Source: Enterobacteriaceae bacterium UBA2655
GTDB lineage: Bacteria; Pseudomonadota; Gammaproteobacteria; Enterobacterales; Enterobacteriaceae
Assembly (NCBI GenBank): GCA_002359495.1
Contig: DENB01000064.1
Span: forward strand, 23,291 to 87,290
Length of the DNA: 64,000 bases
Direction: 5' to 3'
This document shows positions 1 to 15,077 of the stretch, one piece after another. A program made the position numbers and the translations under genes. The stretch's first letter is position 1. Each line of letters opens with the position of its first letter. The notes beneath the pieces were generated by a model. It made no database searches, was not told the origin of the DNA, and saw only the letters and a program-made list of their open reading frames with translations.

Positions 1-570
1 GACCGCGACGTTCGCATTCTGCGCGAAACCATTCAGACGCGCATGAATCTGGAGATGGCGGTGACGGACGAAATGGTGGGCATAGCCTGCGATATCAAAC
101 CCCATTTCTGCTGCCTGGTGCCGGAGAAGCGTCAGGAAGTGACCACCGAAGGGGGACTGGATGTGGCGGGACAGCAGGAGAAGATCAACGCGGCGGTCCG
201 ACAGCTGAGCGACGCCGGTATTCTGGTCTCGCTGTTTATCGATGCCGATCACCGCCAGATTGAAGCCGCAGTCGCCAGCGGCGCGCCCTATATCGAAATT
301 CATACCGGCGCCTATGCCGAAGCTGAAGAAGGGCGGCTGCGCCAAACGGAGCTGTCACGCATCCGCAAAGCCGCCACTTTTGCCGCCAGCTTGGGGTTAA
401 AGGTCAATGCCGGGCACGGTCTGACCTACCATAATGTGCTGCCGATCGCCGCGCTGCCGGAAATGCACGAGCTGAACATCGGCCACGCCATTATTGGCCG
501 CGCGTTAATCAGCGGCCTGGCGGACGCGGTAAAAGAGATGAAGCAGCTGATTCGGGAAGCGCGTCGCTAA
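1..570 (+). CDS. pdxJ: Pyridoxine 5'-phosphate synthase PdxJ (5' end outside window)
   Basis: The open frame runs from base 1 and gives the last 189 residues of PdxJ. About 54 N-terminal residues lie before the window (E. coli PdxJ has 243). PdxJ condenses 1-deoxyxylulose 5-phosphate with 3-amino-2-oxopropyl phosphate to make pyridoxine 5'-phosphate, the last step of de novo vitamin B6 ring formation in the cytoplasm. Visible family signatures are [29 protein letters not shown] and the phosphate-binding end HAIIGRA. The TAA stop shares a base with the acpS start (TAATG), so the two genes are translationally coupled as in E. coli, where recO and era precede them. Confidence 0.97.
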   Translation, partial: DRDVRILRETIQTRMNLEMAVTDEMVGIACDIKPHFCCLVPEKRQEVTTEGGLDVAGQQEKINAAVRQLSDAGILVSLFIDADHRQIEAAVASGAPYIEIHTGAYAEAEEGRLRQTELSRIRKAATFAASLGLKVNAGHGLTYHNVLPIAALPEMHELNIGHAIIGRALISGLADAVKEMKQLIREARR

Positions 571-950
571 TGGCGATCCTTGGACTCGGCACCGATATCG
601 TTGAGATCGAGCGTATCGCCGGGGTGATCGCGCGCTCCGGCGATCGCCTGGCGCGCCGCGTATTAAGCGAGGCCGAGTGGCAACGCTATCAGGCGCATCA
701 GCAGCCGGTGCGTTTTCTGGCGAAGCGCTTCGCGGTGAAAGAGGCGGCGGCGAAAGCCTTCGGCACCGGCATTCGCGGCGGGCTGGCTTTTAATCAGTTC
801 GAGGTTTACAACAACGAATTGGGCAAACCCGGCCTGCGCTTTTTTCAGCATGCCGCTGAAGTGGCGCAAAAGCTCGGCGTTAAATCGGTGCATGTTACCC
901 TGGCTGACGAACGGCATTACGCCTGCGCCACGGTGATTATCGAAAGCTGA
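570..950 (+). CDS. acpS: Holo-[acyl-carrier-protein] synthase AcpS
   Basis: 126 residues, the usual AcpS length. It transfers 4'-phosphopantetheine from CoA to the serine of apo-acyl carrier protein and so activates ACP for fatty-acid synthesis. The N-terminus GLGTDIVEI holds the Mg-binding Asp9, and [10 protein letters not shown] holds the second metal ligand Glu58. The ATG overlaps the pdxJ stop by one base, which fixes the start. The gene ends 32 bases before the stop of the convergent yfhL. Nothing unusual is seen. Confidence 0.97.
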   Translation: MAILGLGTDIVEIERIAGVIARSGDRLARRVLSEAEWQRYQAHQQPVRFLAKRFAVKEAAAKAFGTGIRGGLAFNQFEVYNNELGKPGLRFFQHAAEVAQKLGVKSVHVTLADERHYACATVIIES

Positions 951-982
951 AGGTTCGGGCCGGGCAGCGTCGCCGGCCTGCT

Positions 983-1240
<258 letters not shown>

Positions 1241-1286
1241 TCAATAACATCAGAAAAGGCGCGGGTATTATACGCGCGCCTTTCGA

Positions 1287-2126
1287 TCAGACCAGCTTTT
1301 TCACCAGCGCCTCGCTGTGGCGAATATGGCTGGAGGCGCGTTCCGGATCCTGCTGCACCAGCGCCATAAACAGCAGGTCCGTCAGCGCCAGCTGGGCGGT
1401 GGTCGAGGAGATCGCCGCGCTGCGCATGCTCTGTTCTTCCGCCACGGTATAGAGCGAATGGGTGGCGCACTGCTGCAACGTATTGGGAGTAAAGCCGGTA
1501 AAGGCGACGACGTGCGCGCCGGCGCGCACCGCTTCCTGCGCGGCAAGATTGATTTCGCGCCGTTCGCCGGTATAGGAGATGGCGAGCAGCACGTCGCCCG
1601 GCTTCATCGCCTGCACGCTGGCCAGCAGGGCGTGCATATCCTGTTCCGCCACCGCGTTAATGCCGATCTTCATCAGCTTCCAGGAAAAATCTTTCGCCAC
1701 CAGGCCCGAGGCGCCGATGCCCACCAGCAAAATCCGCTGGGCGTTCTCCAGCAGACGCAGCGTTTCACGCAGCTTCTCTTCGCTGTTGATGTCGAGCGTG
1801 GCGCGGATCGCAGACTGTTTTTCGGTAAAAAGTTTCTCGCCTACCACCTTTAGCGAATCGTCGCTAAGAATGTGGTTGTGCACGGTAATCGCATCTCTGT
1901 CCGCCAGCGACTCGCTGAGCGCCAGCTTCAGCGCAGGAAAACCCTTATACCCCAGCTTTTGAGCGAACTTCACCACGCTGGACTGACTGACGCCAGCCTC
2001 TTCCGCCAGCTTTTGCGAGCTGAGATGCCGTGCCCGATCCGGCTGCGACAGTAGATAATCCGCCAGTCGACGCTCGTTGAGCGCCAGGCGGGGATAAAGT
2101 TGGCGAATACGCAGCAATGAACTCAT
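1287..2126 (-). CDS. yfhH: RpiR/MurR-family transcriptional regulator YfhH
   Basis: 279 residues (E. coli YfhH 282). An N-terminal RpiR-type helix-turn-helix (about residues 1-77, with EEAGVSQSSVVKFAQKLGYKGF) is followed by a SIS sugar-isomerase domain (about 120-250) with GIGASGLVAKDF and ISYTGERREIN, which normally senses a phosphosugar. It is a cytoplasmic DNA-binding regulator. Its targets are not firmly established, and no adjacent sugar operon is present to suggest one. It lies between yfhL and the divergent pgpC gene, as in E. coli. The roughly 200-base gap before pgpC (2127-2329) shows no clear operator. Confidence 0.93.
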   Translation of the reverse strand: MSSLLRIRQLYPRLALNERRLADYLLSQPDRARHLSSQKLAEEAGVSQSSVVKFAQKLGYKGFPALKLALSESLADRDAITVHNHILSDDSLKVVGEKLFTEKQSAIRATLDINSEEKLRETLRLLENAQRILLVGIGASGLVAKDFSWKLMKIGINAVAEQDMHALLASVQAMKPGDVLLAISYTGERREINLAAQEAVRAGAHVVAFTGFTPNTLQQCATHSLYTVAEEQSMRSAAISSTTAQLALTDLLFMALVQQDPERASSHIRHSEALVKKLV

Positions 2127-2329
2127 GCCCAGGTCCTTTTCCGGTAAACTTCTTCTGAGTGAAAGGGTCGGCTACCCGGGACGCGAGGCGTGCCGGAGGT
2201 CCCGATCGTTGAAGAATAAACTATTCATCCGGCATTGTAGCTCGTGGAATTAAAAATGACACGCGACGCCGCCGCAGGGGTAGCTACACTTGTACTGCAC
2301 AGGGGCAACGACGAAACAAGGAGCGCTGT

Positions 2330-4991
<2,662 letters not shown>

Positions 4992-5156
4992 ATAGTTATC
5001 TCTCTCTGGCTCGCAGGGTTCTGTCTTTATAAAGGCAGTATTAATCTTGTTTACATTCCCGGAGCGAGGGGCATTTTGCGCAACAAACTGGACCAGAGCA
5101 ACTTATATAGCAGGTTCTGTGCAATTTTCAGGCTAATACGTGTCCTGATAAATTCT

Positions 5157-5195
5157 GCGCAAACGGTTTCGTAACGCAGGCGGTTTCTCTATAAT
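5157..5195 (+). promoter_or_regulatory. purL promoter with PurR operator
   Basis: GCGCAAACGGTTTCGT at 5157-5172 is a strong match to the PurR operator (consensus ACGCAAACGTTTTCGT). It overlaps the -35 position of a promoter whose -10 TATAAT is at 5190-5195 (17-base spacer). This is the classical layout for purine repression of purL in enterics. Confidence 0.88.
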
Positions 5196-5260
5196 ACTGC
5201 CCGTTTTCCCTGTTGCGCCCAAAGAAGCGTCGCCCGGCGCTCTGACGAGAGATTTTTTTA

Positions 5261-8200
5261 ATGATGGAAATTCTGCGTGGTTCGCCCGCTCTGTCGGCAT
5301 TTCGTGTAAACAAACTGCTGGCCCGCTTTCAGGACGCTCATCTGCCGGTGAGCGATATTTACGCCGAGTACGTCCATTTTGCCGATGTCAGCGCCGCGCT
5401 GAACGCTGATGAAAAAGCCCGCCTGCAGCGCCTGCTTAAATACGGTCCTTCTCTCGCCGAACATACGCCGCAAGGGCGTCTGCTGCTGGTAACGCCGCGT
5501 CCCGGCACGATTTCTCCCTGGTCCTCCAAGGCGACCGACATCGCCCATAACTGCGATCTGCCGCAGGTGCGCCGTCTCGAGCGCGGCCTGGCGTTTTACG
5601 TCAAGGCGCCGCAGCTGGATGAGTCGCAGTGGCAGGCGCTGGCCGCGCTGCTGCACGACCGCATGATGGAAACCGTCTTCGGCGACATGGACGAGGCTGA
5701 GAAGCTGTTCGCCCACCATGAGCCGCAGCCGCTGAAAAGCGTCGATGTGCTGGGCGGAGGACGTCAGGCGCTGGAGCAGGCGAATATGACGCTGGGCCTG
5801 GCGTTGGCCGATGATGAAATCGACTATCTGCTTGACGCGTTTAACAAACTGGGCCGCAACCCGAACGACATCGAGCTCTATATGTTCGCCCAGGCGAACT
5901 CCGAGCACTGTCGTCATAAGATTTTCAACGCCGACTGGATCATCGACGGCGAGAAACAGCCGAAGTCGCTGTTCAAAATGATCAAGAACACTTTCGAGCA
6001 GACGCCGGATCACGTGCTCTCCGCCTATAAAGATAACGCGGCGGTGATGGAAGGCTCCGAAGTGGGACGCTTCTTCGCCGATAGCGAAAAAGGCGTCTAT
6101 GACTATCACCAGGAAGCGGCGCATATCCTGATGAAGGTGGAAACTCATAACCATCCGACCGCGATTTCTCCCTGGCCGGGCGCCGCTACCGGCTCCGGCG
6201 GAGAGATCCGCGACGAAGGCGCTACCGGGCGCGGCGCCAAGCCGAAAGCGGGCTTGGTGGGCTTTTCGGTTTCCAACCTGCGCATTCCGGGCTTCGAGCA
6301 GCCGTGGGAAGAGGATTTCGGCAAGCCGGAGCGCATCGTCAGCGCGCTGGACATCATGACCGAAGGCCCGTTAGGCGGCGCGGCGTTCAATAACGAATTC
6401 GGCCGTCCGGCCCTGAACGGCTATTTCCGTACTTATGAAGAGCAGGTCAACAGCCACAACGGCGTCGAGCTGCGCGGCTATCACAAGCCGATCATGCTGG
6501 CGGGCGGCATCGGCAACATTCGCGCCGAACATGTGCAGAAAGGCGAAATCACCGTCGGCGCCAAACTGATCGTGCTGGGCGGACCGGCGATGAATATCGG
6601 TCTGGGCGGCGGCGCGGCCTCGTCTATGGCGTCAGGTCAGTCCGATGCCGATCTCGACTTCGCCTCGGTGCAGCGCGACAACCCGGAAATGGAGCGTCGT
6701 TGCCAGGAGGTTATCGACCGCTGCTGGCAGCTGGGCAAAGAGAACCCGATTCTGTTTATCCACGACGTGGGCGCCGGCGGGCTCTCCAACGCCATGCCTG
6801 AGCTGGTCAGCGACGGCGGCCGCGGCGGACGTTTCAACCTGCGCGACATTCTCAGCGACGAGCCGGGCATGAGCCCGCTGGAAGTCTGGTGCAACGAGTC
6901 GCAGGAACGCTATGTGCTGGCAGTCGCTCCGGAAAAACTGGCGCTGTTCGACGCCCTGTGCCAGCGCGAGCGCGCGCCCTATGCGGTGATTGGCGAAGCG
7001 ACCGAGGAACAGCACCTGTCGCTCGCCGACAGCCATTTCGACAACAAGCCGATCGACATGCCGCTCGACGTGCTGCTGGGCAAAACGCCGAAAATGACCC
7101 GCGACGTCGCCAGCCTGCAGGTAAAAGGCGATGCGCTGCTGCGTCACGATATTACGCTGGAAGAGGCGGTGAAGCGCGTGCTGCATTTGCCGACCGTGGC
7201 GGAGAAAACCTTCCTCGTGACCATCGGCGACCGTACCGTAACCGGCATGGTGGCGCGCGATCAGATGGTCGGCCCGTGGCAGGTGCCGGTAGCCAACTGC
7301 GCGGTCACCACCGCCAGCCTGGACAGCTATCACGGCGAAGCCTTTGCGCTCGGCGAGCGCGCTCCGGTGGCGCTGCTCGACTTCGCCGCCTCGGGACGTC
7401 TGGCGGTGGGCGAAGCCTTAACCAACCTGGCCGCGACCCATATCGGCTCGCTGAAGCACGTTAAGCTGTCGGCGAACTGGATGGCGGCAGCGGGCCACCC
7501 CGGCGAAGACGCCGGTCTCTACGCTGCGGTGAAAGCGGTGGGCGAAGAGCTTTGTCCGGCGCTGGGCATCACCATTCCGGTGGGCAAAGACTCCATGTCG
7601 ATGAAAACTCGCTGGCAGCAGGGCAGCGAGCAGCGCGAAATCACCGCGCCGCTTTCGCTGGTAATCACCGCCTTCGCGCGCGTCGAAGATGTGCGTGCTA
7701 CCGTGACGCCGCAGCTGCAGCCGCAGCAGGATAACGCGCTGCTGCTGATCGACCTCGGCAAAGGTCACAACACGCTGGGCGCCACGGCGCTGGCGCAGGT
7801 TTATCGTCAGCTCGGCGACAAACCGGCCGACGTGCGCGACGCGCAGCAGCTGGCAGGCTTCTTTAACGCCATTCAGGCGCTGGTGGCGGACGGCAAACTG
7901 CTGGCCTACCACGACCGTTCCGATGGCGGCCTGCTGGTGACGCTGGCAGAGATGGCCTTTACCGGCCACTGCGGCATCGAAGCGGACATCGCGACGCTGG
8001 GCGGCGATGCGCTGGCCGCGCTCTTCACCGAAGAGCTGGGCGCGGTAATCCAGATCAACGCGGCGGATCGCGCGGCGGTTGAGCAGGTCTTTGCCGACCA
8101 TGGCCTGAAAGAGTGCGTTCATCAGATTGGCCGGGCCGTAACGGGCGACCGTTTCGTGATCCGCGCCGGCGACAAAGCGATCTACAGCGAAAGCCGCACC

Positions 8201-9151
8201 ACGCTGCGCACCTGGTGGGCGGAAACCACCTGGCAGATGCAGCGTCTGCGTGATAACCCGATCTGCGCCGATCAGGAACATGAAGCCAAAAAAGACGATC
8301 GGGATCCTGGCCTCAACGTTCATCTGACGTTCCGGCCGGAAGAAGATGTGGCTGCGCCGATGATCGCCACCGGCGCGCGTCCGCAGGTAGCGGTGTTGCG
8401 CGAACAGGGCGTGAACTCGCACGTCGAGATGGCGGCCGCCTTCCACCGCGCCGGCTTTACCGCGGTTGACGTGCATATGAGCGATCTGCTGGCGGGTCGT
8501 CGCAGTCTGGACGACTTCCACGCGCTGGTCGCCTGCGGCGGCTTCTCTTACGGCGACGTGCTGGGCGCCGGCGAAGGTTGGGCGAAGTCGATCCTGTTTA
8601 ACGCTCGCGTGCGCGACGAGTTCGAAAACTTCTTCCATCGTCCGCAAACGCTGGCGCTGGGCGTCTGCAACGGCTGCCAGATGATGTCCAACCTGCGCGA
8701 ATTGATCCCCGGCAGCGAGCTGTGGCCGCGTTTCGTTCGCAATCAGTCGGAGCGTTTCGAAGCGCGCTTCAGCCTGGTGGAAGTGGCGGCCAGCCCGTCG
8801 CTGCTGCTGGACGGCATGGCGGGCTCGCGTATGCCGATCGCCGTGTCGCACGGCGAAGGCTTTGTGGAAGTGCGTGACGGCGCACACCTCGCCGCGCTGG
8901 AGGCGAAAGGGGTAGTGGCGCTGCGCTACGTCGATAACTACGGCAAGGTGACAGAGACCTATCCGGCCAACCCGAACGGTTCGCCGAACGGCATCACGGC
9001 AGTGACCAGCGAAAGCGGTCGCGTGACCATCATGATGCCGCACCCGGAGCGCGTGTTCCGCACCGTCAGCAACTCCTGGCACCCGGCGGATTGGGGCGAA
9101 GACAGCCCGTGGATGCGTATTTTCCGCAACGCCCGTAAGCAGCTGGGTTAA
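5261..9151 (+). CDS. purL: Phosphoribosylformylglycinamidine synthase PurL
   Basis: 1296 residues, one longer than E. coli PurL, aligned throughout. It converts FGAR plus glutamine and ATP to FGAM in step four of purine synthesis. The order is N-terminal PurS-like domain, linker, two AIRS-like ATP-binding halves (signatures [23 protein letters not shown] near 290-315 and GKDSMSMKT near 775) and a C-terminal class I glutamine amidotransferase with the nucleophile in GVCNGCQMM (about C1136) and a late catalytic His-x-Glu in MPHPERVFR. The ATG at 5261 has GAGAG as ribosome site. PurR regulation is supported by the operator upstream. A strong terminator follows. Confidence 0.98.
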   Translation: MMEILRGSPALSAFRVNKLLARFQDAHLPVSDIYAEYVHFADVSAALNADEKARLQRLLKYGPSLAEHTPQGRLLLVTPRPGTISPWSSKATDIAHNCDLPQVRRLERGLAFYVKAPQLDESQWQALAALLHDRMMETVFGDMDEAEKLFAHHEPQPLKSVDVLGGGRQALEQANMTLGLALADDEIDYLLDAFNKLGRNPNDIELYMFAQANSEHCRHKIFNADWIIDGEKQPKSLFKMIKNTFEQTPDHVLSAYKDNAAVMEGSEVGRFFADSEKGVYDYHQEAAHILMKVETHNHPTAISPWPGAATGSGGEIRDEGATGRGAKPKAGLVGFSVSNLRIPGFEQPWEEDFGKPERIVSALDIMTEGPLGGAAFNNEFGRPALNGYFRTYEEQVNSHNGVELRGYHKPIMLAGGIGNIRAEHVQKGEITVGAKLIVLGGPAMNIGLGGGAASSMASGQSDADLDFASVQRDNPEMERRCQEVIDRCWQLGKENPILFIHDVGAGGLSNAMPELVSDGGRGGRFNLRDILSDEPGMSPLEVWCNESQERYVLAVAPEKLALFDALCQRERAPYAVIGEATEEQHLSLADSHFDNKPIDMPLDVLLGKTPKMTRDVASLQVKGDALLRHDITLEEAVKRVLHLPTVAEKTFLVTIGDRTVTGMVARDQMVGPWQVPVANCAVTTASLDSYHGEAFALGERAPVALLDFAASGRLAVGEALTNLAATHIGSLKHVKLSANWMAAAGHPGEDAGLYAAVKAVGEELCPALGITIPVGKDSMSMKTRWQQGSEQREITAPLSLVITAFARVEDVRATVTPQLQPQQDNALLLIDLGKGHNTLGATALAQVYRQLGDKPADVRDAQQLAGFFNAIQALVADGKLLAYHDRSDGGLLVTLAEMAFTGHCGIEADIATLGGDALAALFTEELGAVIQINAADRAAVEQVFADHGLKECVHQIGRAVTGDRFVIRAGDKAIYSESRTTLRTWWAETTWQMQRLRDNPICADQEHEAKKDDRDPGLNVHLTFRPEEDVAAPMIATGARPQVAVLREQGVNSHVEMAAAFHRAGFTAVDVHMSDLLAGRRSLDDFHALVACGGFSYGDVLGAGEGWAKSILFNARVRDEFENFFHRPQTLALGVCNGCQMMSNLRELIPGSELWPRFVRNQSERFEARFSLVEVAASPSLLLDGMAGSRMPIAVSHGEGFVEVRDGAHLAALEAKGVVALRYVDNYGKVTETYPANPNGSPNGITAVTSESGRVTIMMPHPERVFRTVSNSWHPADWGEDSPWMRIFRNARKQLG

Positions 9152-9170
9152 TCAGGCTGCGTTAACCGGC

Positions 9171-9203
9171 AAAAGGAGGCAGCGATGCCTCCTTTTTTAT
9201 TTT
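9171..9203 (+). terminator. purL Rho-independent terminator
   Basis: AAAAGGAGGCA / TGCCTCCTTTT form an 11-bp stem with a GCGA loop, followed by a T-rich tail TTTTTTATTTT. Confidence 0.93.
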
Positions 9204-9216
9204 GTCTGCGAAGCTG

Positions 9217-9330
9217 TGTTGGGAATGGGCGACACTGGCCTGCTTGCGCTGTCTCTGAATGGCGACATTTATCTTCTTGAATAAAAAGGATTTTAATTAA
9301 TAAGTCGTGTTGTGTTGTTAAATGGCGACA
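9217..9330 (+). promoter_or_regulatory. Three GlrR activator boxes upstream of glmY
   Basis: Three copies of the GlrR site TGTC-N10-GACA are seen: 9217-9234 (TGTT...GACA), 9250-9267 (exact TGTC...GACA) and 9313-9330 (TGTT...GACA). The last bases of the spacers are also alike (TGGGC, TGGC, TGGC). They sit about 110-225 bases before the glmY start, the normal distance for a sigma-54 enhancer. The cognate regulator GlrR is encoded just downstream in this window. Confidence 0.85.
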
Positions 9331-9413
9331 TCTTTTGAAAGCCTGAAGCAGTCATTCCGGGCTTTTTCTCTGCGTGCCTGAGCAATATGCTGATTTTAAA
9401 GATAAATAAAAAT

Positions 9414-9430
9414 TGGCACGCATATTGCTT
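9414..9430 (+). promoter_or_regulatory. Sigma-54 promoter of glmY
   Basis: TGGCACGCATATTGCTT is a near-perfect -24/-12 element (TGGCACG-N4-TTGC). Counting twelve bases from the C of the -12 GC puts the start at A9440, exactly where the conserved GlmY 5' end begins. Confidence 0.93.
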
Positions 9431-9439
9431 GTATTAGCT

Positions 9440-9660
9440 AGTGGCTCATTCTCCTGTTTATGATTGCCCTGCTTTAGCGGACAAGAGCTCATAAAAACTG
9501 AATGACGCACAAAACGGTGCCTGCCGTCCACTAACCGATAATCGTTTGCTTCGCAACGTTATCAAGCATCGGGCGCAACGTTGAGTTAGGCACCACCTTA
9601 TTTTCGCGCGAGGCGTCAGGCGTCGCGCCGACGGCAGGCCGCAGGGCCTGTCGTTTTTAT
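9440..9660 (+). ncRNA. glmY: Small regulatory RNA GlmY
   Basis: The sRNA gene lies in the same place as in E. coli, between purL and glrK. Its 5' end AGTGGCTCATTC is the conserved GlmY beginning, the block ACGCACAAAACGGTGCC is conserved, and the stem-loop near 9535-9562 (AACGATAATCGTTT...GTTATC-type pairing) matches the RapZ-binding part. A GC-rich hairpin at about 9628-9653 followed by TTTTT ends it, giving roughly 220 nt (E. coli about 184 nt before processing). GlmY titrates the adaptor RapZ and so protects GlmZ, which activates glmS translation and glucosamine-6-phosphate supply. The exact 3' end is inferred. Confidence 0.88.
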
Positions 9661-9729
9661 TTGCGCCTCTTTCTTCCCGCCGTAGAGTCCGTTAGCATCA
9701 AGCCTGCGTTTACAAAAGGAACCGGCCGC

Positions 9730-11157
9730 GTGAAAAGATGGCGTTTATTCCCCCGTTCGCTGCGCCAGCTGGTGCTGATGGCTTTTCTGCTGGTGCTGCT
9801 GCCGCTGCTGGTGCTCGCCTGGCAGGCGTGGGAAAGCCTGTCGGCGCTGAGCGAGCAGGCGGCGGACACCAATCGCAACACCTTCACCGACGTGCGGCGC
9901 AGCGAAGCGATGGCGCGCACGGCGCTGGAGCTGGAGCGCAGCTACCGGCAATACTGCGTGCTGGGCGATGCGACCCTGGCGCGGCTCTATCAGACTCAGC
10001 GCACGCGTTACAGCCAGATGCTGACTACGCACGCGGGGCGCCTGCCGGAACTGGCCGCCTTTCGCACCCTGCAAACGCTCCTGCCGCAGCTCGATCCGAT
10101 CCGCTGCGACAACGGCAATCCCGTCGACAGCGTTTCCGCCGCGCTGGAAACCTTTTCCGCCACCAACACGCAAATGGTGCAGGACACCCGCGAAGTAGTA
10201 TTTTCGCGCGGTCTGCAATTGCAACGTGAAATCGCCGAGCGCGGCCAGTTTTTCGGCTGGCAGGCACTGATTCTGTTTCTGATCAGCCTGGCGCTGGTGC
10301 TGCTGTTTACCCGCATGATTATCGGCCCGGTGAAAAGCGTGGAGCGCATGATCAACAGACTGGGCGAGGGGCGCGCGCTGGGGCAGAGCGTGGCGTTTCG
10401 CGGTCCGCGCGAGCTGCGTTCGCTGGGGCAGCGCATCGTCTGGCTCAGCGAGCGTCTCGCCTGGCTGGAGACGCAGCGCCATGAATTTTTACGCCATCTG
10501 TCGCACGAGTTGAAAACGCCGCTCGCCAGCCTGCGCGAAGGCACGGAGCTGCTGGCCGATCAGGTGGCCGGGCCGCTGAATGCCGACCAGCAGGAGGTGG
10601 TCGCCATTCTGGATAGCAGCAGCCGTCACTTGCAAAAATTGATCGAACAGCTGCTGGAGTACAACCGCAAGCTGGCGGACGGCCCAACGCAGCTTGAACC
10701 GGTCGATCTGGCGGAGATCGTCGATATGGTAATTAGCGCGCACGCATTGCCGGCCCGCGCCAAGATGATGCATACCCATGTCGATCTGCCGGTCACGCGC
10801 TGCCTGGCGGAACCGATGCTGCTGATGCGCGTTATCGATAACCTCTACTCCAACGCCGTGAACTACGGCAGCGAAACCGGTAACATCTGGCTGCGCAGCC
10901 AGCGCAAGGGCGAGAAAATCTGGCTGGAGGTCGCCAATACCGGCACCCCTGTTCCGCCAGAAGAGCGGGAGATGATCTTCGAGCCTTTCTATCAGGGCAG
11001 CCAGCAGCGCAAAGGCGCGGTAAAAGGCAGCGGGCTGGGGCTGAGCATCGCCAAAGATTGTATTCGTCGCATGCAGGGCGATCTGCGGCTGGTCAGCCGC
11101 CAGGATGCCGACGTCTGCTTTCGTATTGAACTGAATATTACAGCCGGGAACCGCTGA
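9730..11157 (+). CDS. glrK: Two-component sensor histidine kinase GlrK (QseE)
   Basis: 475 residues from a GTG at 9730. AAGGA at 9716-9720 and the N-terminus VKRWRLFPRSLRQL, as in E. coli MKRWPVFPRSLRQL, support this start; upstream codons would run into the GlmY terminator. Two membrane segments (about 12-33 and 173-193) flank a periplasmic domain, followed by a HAMP region, a HisKA domain with phospho-acceptor H259 in HLSHELKTPL, and an HATPase domain with DNLYSNAV and GSGLGLSIA. It phosphorylates GlrR to drive glmY and responds to envelope or amino-sugar signals. First gene of glrK-qseG-glrR. Confidence 0.96.
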   Translation: MKRWRLFPRSLRQLVLMAFLLVLLPLLVLAWQAWESLSALSEQAADTNRNTFTDVRRSEAMARTALELERSYRQYCVLGDATLARLYQTQRTRYSQMLTTHAGRLPELAAFRTLQTLLPQLDPIRCDNGNPVDSVSAALETFSATNTQMVQDTREVVFSRGLQLQREIAERGQFFGWQALILFLISLALVLLFTRMIIGPVKSVERMINRLGEGRALGQSVAFRGPRELRSLGQRIVWLSERLAWLETQRHEFLRHLSHELKTPLASLREGTELLADQVAGPLNADQQEVVAILDSSSRHLQKLIEQLLEYNRKLADGPTQLEPVDLAEIVDMVISAHALPARAKMMHTHVDLPVTRCLAEPMLLMRVIDNLYSNAVNYGSETGNIWLRSQRKGEKIWLEVANTGTPVPPEEREMIFEPFYQGSQQRKGAVKGSGLGLSIAKDCIRRMQGDLRLVSRQDADVCFRIELNITAGNR

Positions 11158-11160
11158 AAC

Positions 11161-11861
11161 ATGAAATTACCTTTGACCTCGATCACCCTGAGCGGATGCG
11201 CCTTGCTGCTGCTCAGCGCCTGCAGCCAGCCCTCCGTCGCGACGCCGGTACTGTCGGGCGGCGCCGTGCCGGAACCGGAGGTAAAACTGCCCGACTATCT
11301 GGCCGTCGCCTGTCGGGACCTCTGGCAGATTGAAAATCCCGCGGCGATGAGCAACCCCCTCTACTGGCTGCGCGCCATCGACTGCGCCGAACGCCTGTCG
11401 CCGGCCGAGGCGCGGGCGGAAGCGCATCGCTGGCCGGTCGAAAACTGGGGACGCGCCTTTAAGCAGGGCGTTCTGCTGGCGAACGGCAACGTTACGCCCC
11501 CCGAGCGGCGGGCATTTGTTGACGAGCTGGACAGCTACAGCAGCGCGTTTCCGGGCGCGGTGCGCCCGCTGATCCAGCTCTGGCGCAGTCAACAGACGGC
11601 CCAGCTGGATCTCTCCGAGTCGCGTTCGCGCTATGCGCATCTGCAGCAGGCCAGCGACGGCGAGCTGGATAGCCTGCGTCGCCAGCAGCATCAGCTGGCG
11701 CAGGATCTGGCGGATACGCAGCGTAAGCTGGAGCGGCTGACCGATATCGAACGTCAGCTCTCGTCGCGCAAATCGCCGGATGTTCCTGATGGCCCTCATG
11801 CCGCGACGCCGGAAGGTTCCGGCGCATCGGGCGACGGCAGCTCACAAGATGAGGATCGGTG

Positions 11862-11862
<1 letters not shown>
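11161..11862 (+). CDS. qseG: QseG (YfhG) outer-membrane lipoprotein of the GlrK/GlrR locus
   Basis: 233 residues. A short signal with lipobox LLSAC (Cys21) marks it as a lipoprotein. A coiled-coil-like stretch rich in Leu, Gln and Arg is seen at about 160-205, followed by a low-complexity tail. In E. coli the homologue is an outer-membrane lipoprotein that contacts the sensor kinase and modulates its signalling. It starts three bases after the glrK stop and overlaps the glrR start (TGATG), so the three genes form one operon. Conservation with E. coli is lower than for the flanking genes. Confidence 0.88.
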
Positions 11863-13196
<1,334 letters not shown>

Positions 13197-13231
13197 CTTT
13201 CTGCCGCTGCGACGCGTTCCGGGCCAGATAA

Positions 13232-13687
<456 letters not shown>

Positions 13688-13700
13688 GCAGAACGAAGAA

Positions 13701-13738
13701 AAGCCCGCCGCGCAGATCGCGCGGCGGGCTTTATTTTG
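13701..13738. terminator. Bidirectional terminator between glnB and hmp
   Basis: AAGCCCGCCGCGC / GCGCGGCGGGCTT form a long GC-rich stem followed by TTATTTT on the plus strand. It can serve both convergent genes. Confidence 0.85.
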
Positions 13739-13749
13739 TCCTGTGAGGA

Positions 13750-14934
13750 TTACAGCCCCTTATGCGGACCGAAAAGTTCGTAATGGATATTGCTCGCCTC
13801 GATACCCGCCTCCAGCAGCTGACGCATCACGAACTGCATAAAGGCCAGCGGGCCGCAGAGATAAAACTGACGGTTCGCCTCCTTCATGTCGGCGCAAACC
13901 GCCGCCAGGTTCATCAGGCCCTGAAGATCGTAACGCCCGGCATCCTGCTCGCCCGGCTCGCGATACCAAATCTGCTGCGAAAAGCGGCTTAACTGACTGC
14001 CCGCCTCAGCGACTTCATCGCGAAACGCGTGCTGTTCGCCCGTTTCGGCGGCGTGCAGCCAGTTTACCTGTGACGGATGCTGGCGTTTAACCAGCGCGTG
14101 CAGCATCGCCAGCATTGGCGTCAGGCCGACGCCGGCGGAGATCAGCGTCACCGGCATCTCCGGCTGCGCGTCGAGATAAAAATCGCCCGCCGGCGCCGCC
14201 AGCTGAATCACATCGCCGACGCTGGCGTTGTCATGCAGCCAGCCGGAAACGGTGCCCTGCGCTTCGCGCTTCACCGCGATGCGGTAGCGCTGACCGTCGG
14301 GAAGCTGAGTCAGCGAATATTGGCGGATCTGTTGATAAGCGAAGGATTCTGGCTTCAGGTAGACCGCAACATACTGCCCCGGCAGAAAATCCGCCACCGG
14401 CTCGCCATCCACCGGCTCGAAGGTCATGCTTTTGATAACGCTGCTCTGCGCCTCAATAGCGCTGATGCGGAAAGCGCGCGTGCCGCGCCAGCCGCCTTGT
14501 TTCGCTTCCGACGCCTGGTAAATCGACTCTTCGCGTTTGATAAAGACGTCAGCCAGCACGCCGTACGCTTTGCCCCAGGCCGCCAGTACTTCGTCGCCCG
14601 GATTCATCAGCTCTTTGATGGTCGCCAGCAGATGTTCGCCGACCACGTCGTACTGCTCAGGCTGAACGTTAAGGCTGGCATGCTTCTGCGCGATTTTCTC
14701 TACCGCCGGCAGCAGCACCGCCAGATTTTCCAGATTGCTGCCGTAAGCGCAAATGGCGTTGAACAGCGCTTCACGCTGGTTGCCGTTGCGCTGGTTATTC
14801 ATATTAAAGACGTTTTTGAGTTCAGGATGATGCGTGAACAGACGGTCGTAAAAATGGGCGGTCAGTTTCGGTCCGACCTCAGCGATAGCGGGCAGGGTGG
14901 ATTTCACAATGGCAATAGTTTGCGCGTCGAGCAC
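13750..14934 (-). CDS. hmp: Flavohemoprotein / nitric oxide dioxygenase Hmp
   Basis: 394 residues (E. coli 396). The globin domain (about 1-140, proximal His in QKHASLNV) is fused to an FAD-binding domain with RQYSLT and an NAD(P)H domain with [11 protein letters not shown] and YLCGPLAFM. It converts NO with O2 and NAD(P)H to nitrate in the cytoplasm. The start is a GTG at 14934 (E. coli uses ATG at the same place) with GAGGAGAG as ribosome site. An NsrR operator lies just upstream, so NO induction is expected. Divergent from glyA, as in E. coli. Confidence 0.97.
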   Translation of the reverse strand: MLDAQTIAIVKSTLPAIAEVGPKLTAHFYDRLFTHHPELKNVFNMNNQRNGNQREALFNAICAYGSNLENLAVLLPAVEKIAQKHASLNVQPEQYDVVGEHLLATIKELMNPGDEVLAAWGKAYGVLADVFIKREESIYQASEAKQGGWRGTRAFRISAIEAQSSVIKSMTFEPVDGEPVADFLPGQYVAVYLKPESFAYQQIRQYSLTQLPDGQRYRIAVKREAQGTVSGWLHDNASVGDVIQLAAPAGDFYLDAQPEMPVTLISAGVGLTPMLAMLHALVKRQHPSQVNWLHAAETGEQHAFRDEVAEAGSQLSRFSQQIWYREPGEQDAGRYDLQGLMNLAAVCADMKEANRQFYLCGPLAFMQFVMRQLLEAGIEASNIHYELFGPHKGL

Positions 14935-14958
14935 GATTGCTCTCCTCAGGTCTGCTTA

Positions 14959-14981
14959 AAGTTGTATTTTAAATACATCTT
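14959..14981 (-). promoter_or_regulatory. NsrR operator of hmp
   Basis: A 23-base inverted repeat with 11-base arms (AAGTTGTATTT and AAATACATCTT) around one base. The arms differ at one position only, and both match the NsrR consensus half-site AAGATGYATTT. It lies 25 bases before the hmp start, where repression would block transcription. Confidence 0.87.
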
Positions 14982-15077
14982 ATAGCTGCCGCTTCGCCAT
15001 GTAAATACGCGGCGGGTAATTCAACCCGTTAAAATGTACGGGAAACTCACCATAATGAAAAAATCTGCCGCTGCAAA

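Noticed and set aside
2127..2329. Operator or small gene between yfhH and pgpC
   Set aside because: I looked for palindromes and short coding frames on both strands and found only partial, unconvincing repeats.
7418..9082. A 554-codon open frame on the minus strand within purL
   Set aside because: Shadow frame of purL; the product has shadow-type composition (Ala, Arg, His, Gln), no motif and no ribosome site.
9627..9732. Upstream start for glrK at 9661
   Set aside because: It would place the start codon at the GlmY terminator, adds 23 unconserved residues, and lacks a ribosome site; the GTG at 9730 fits better.
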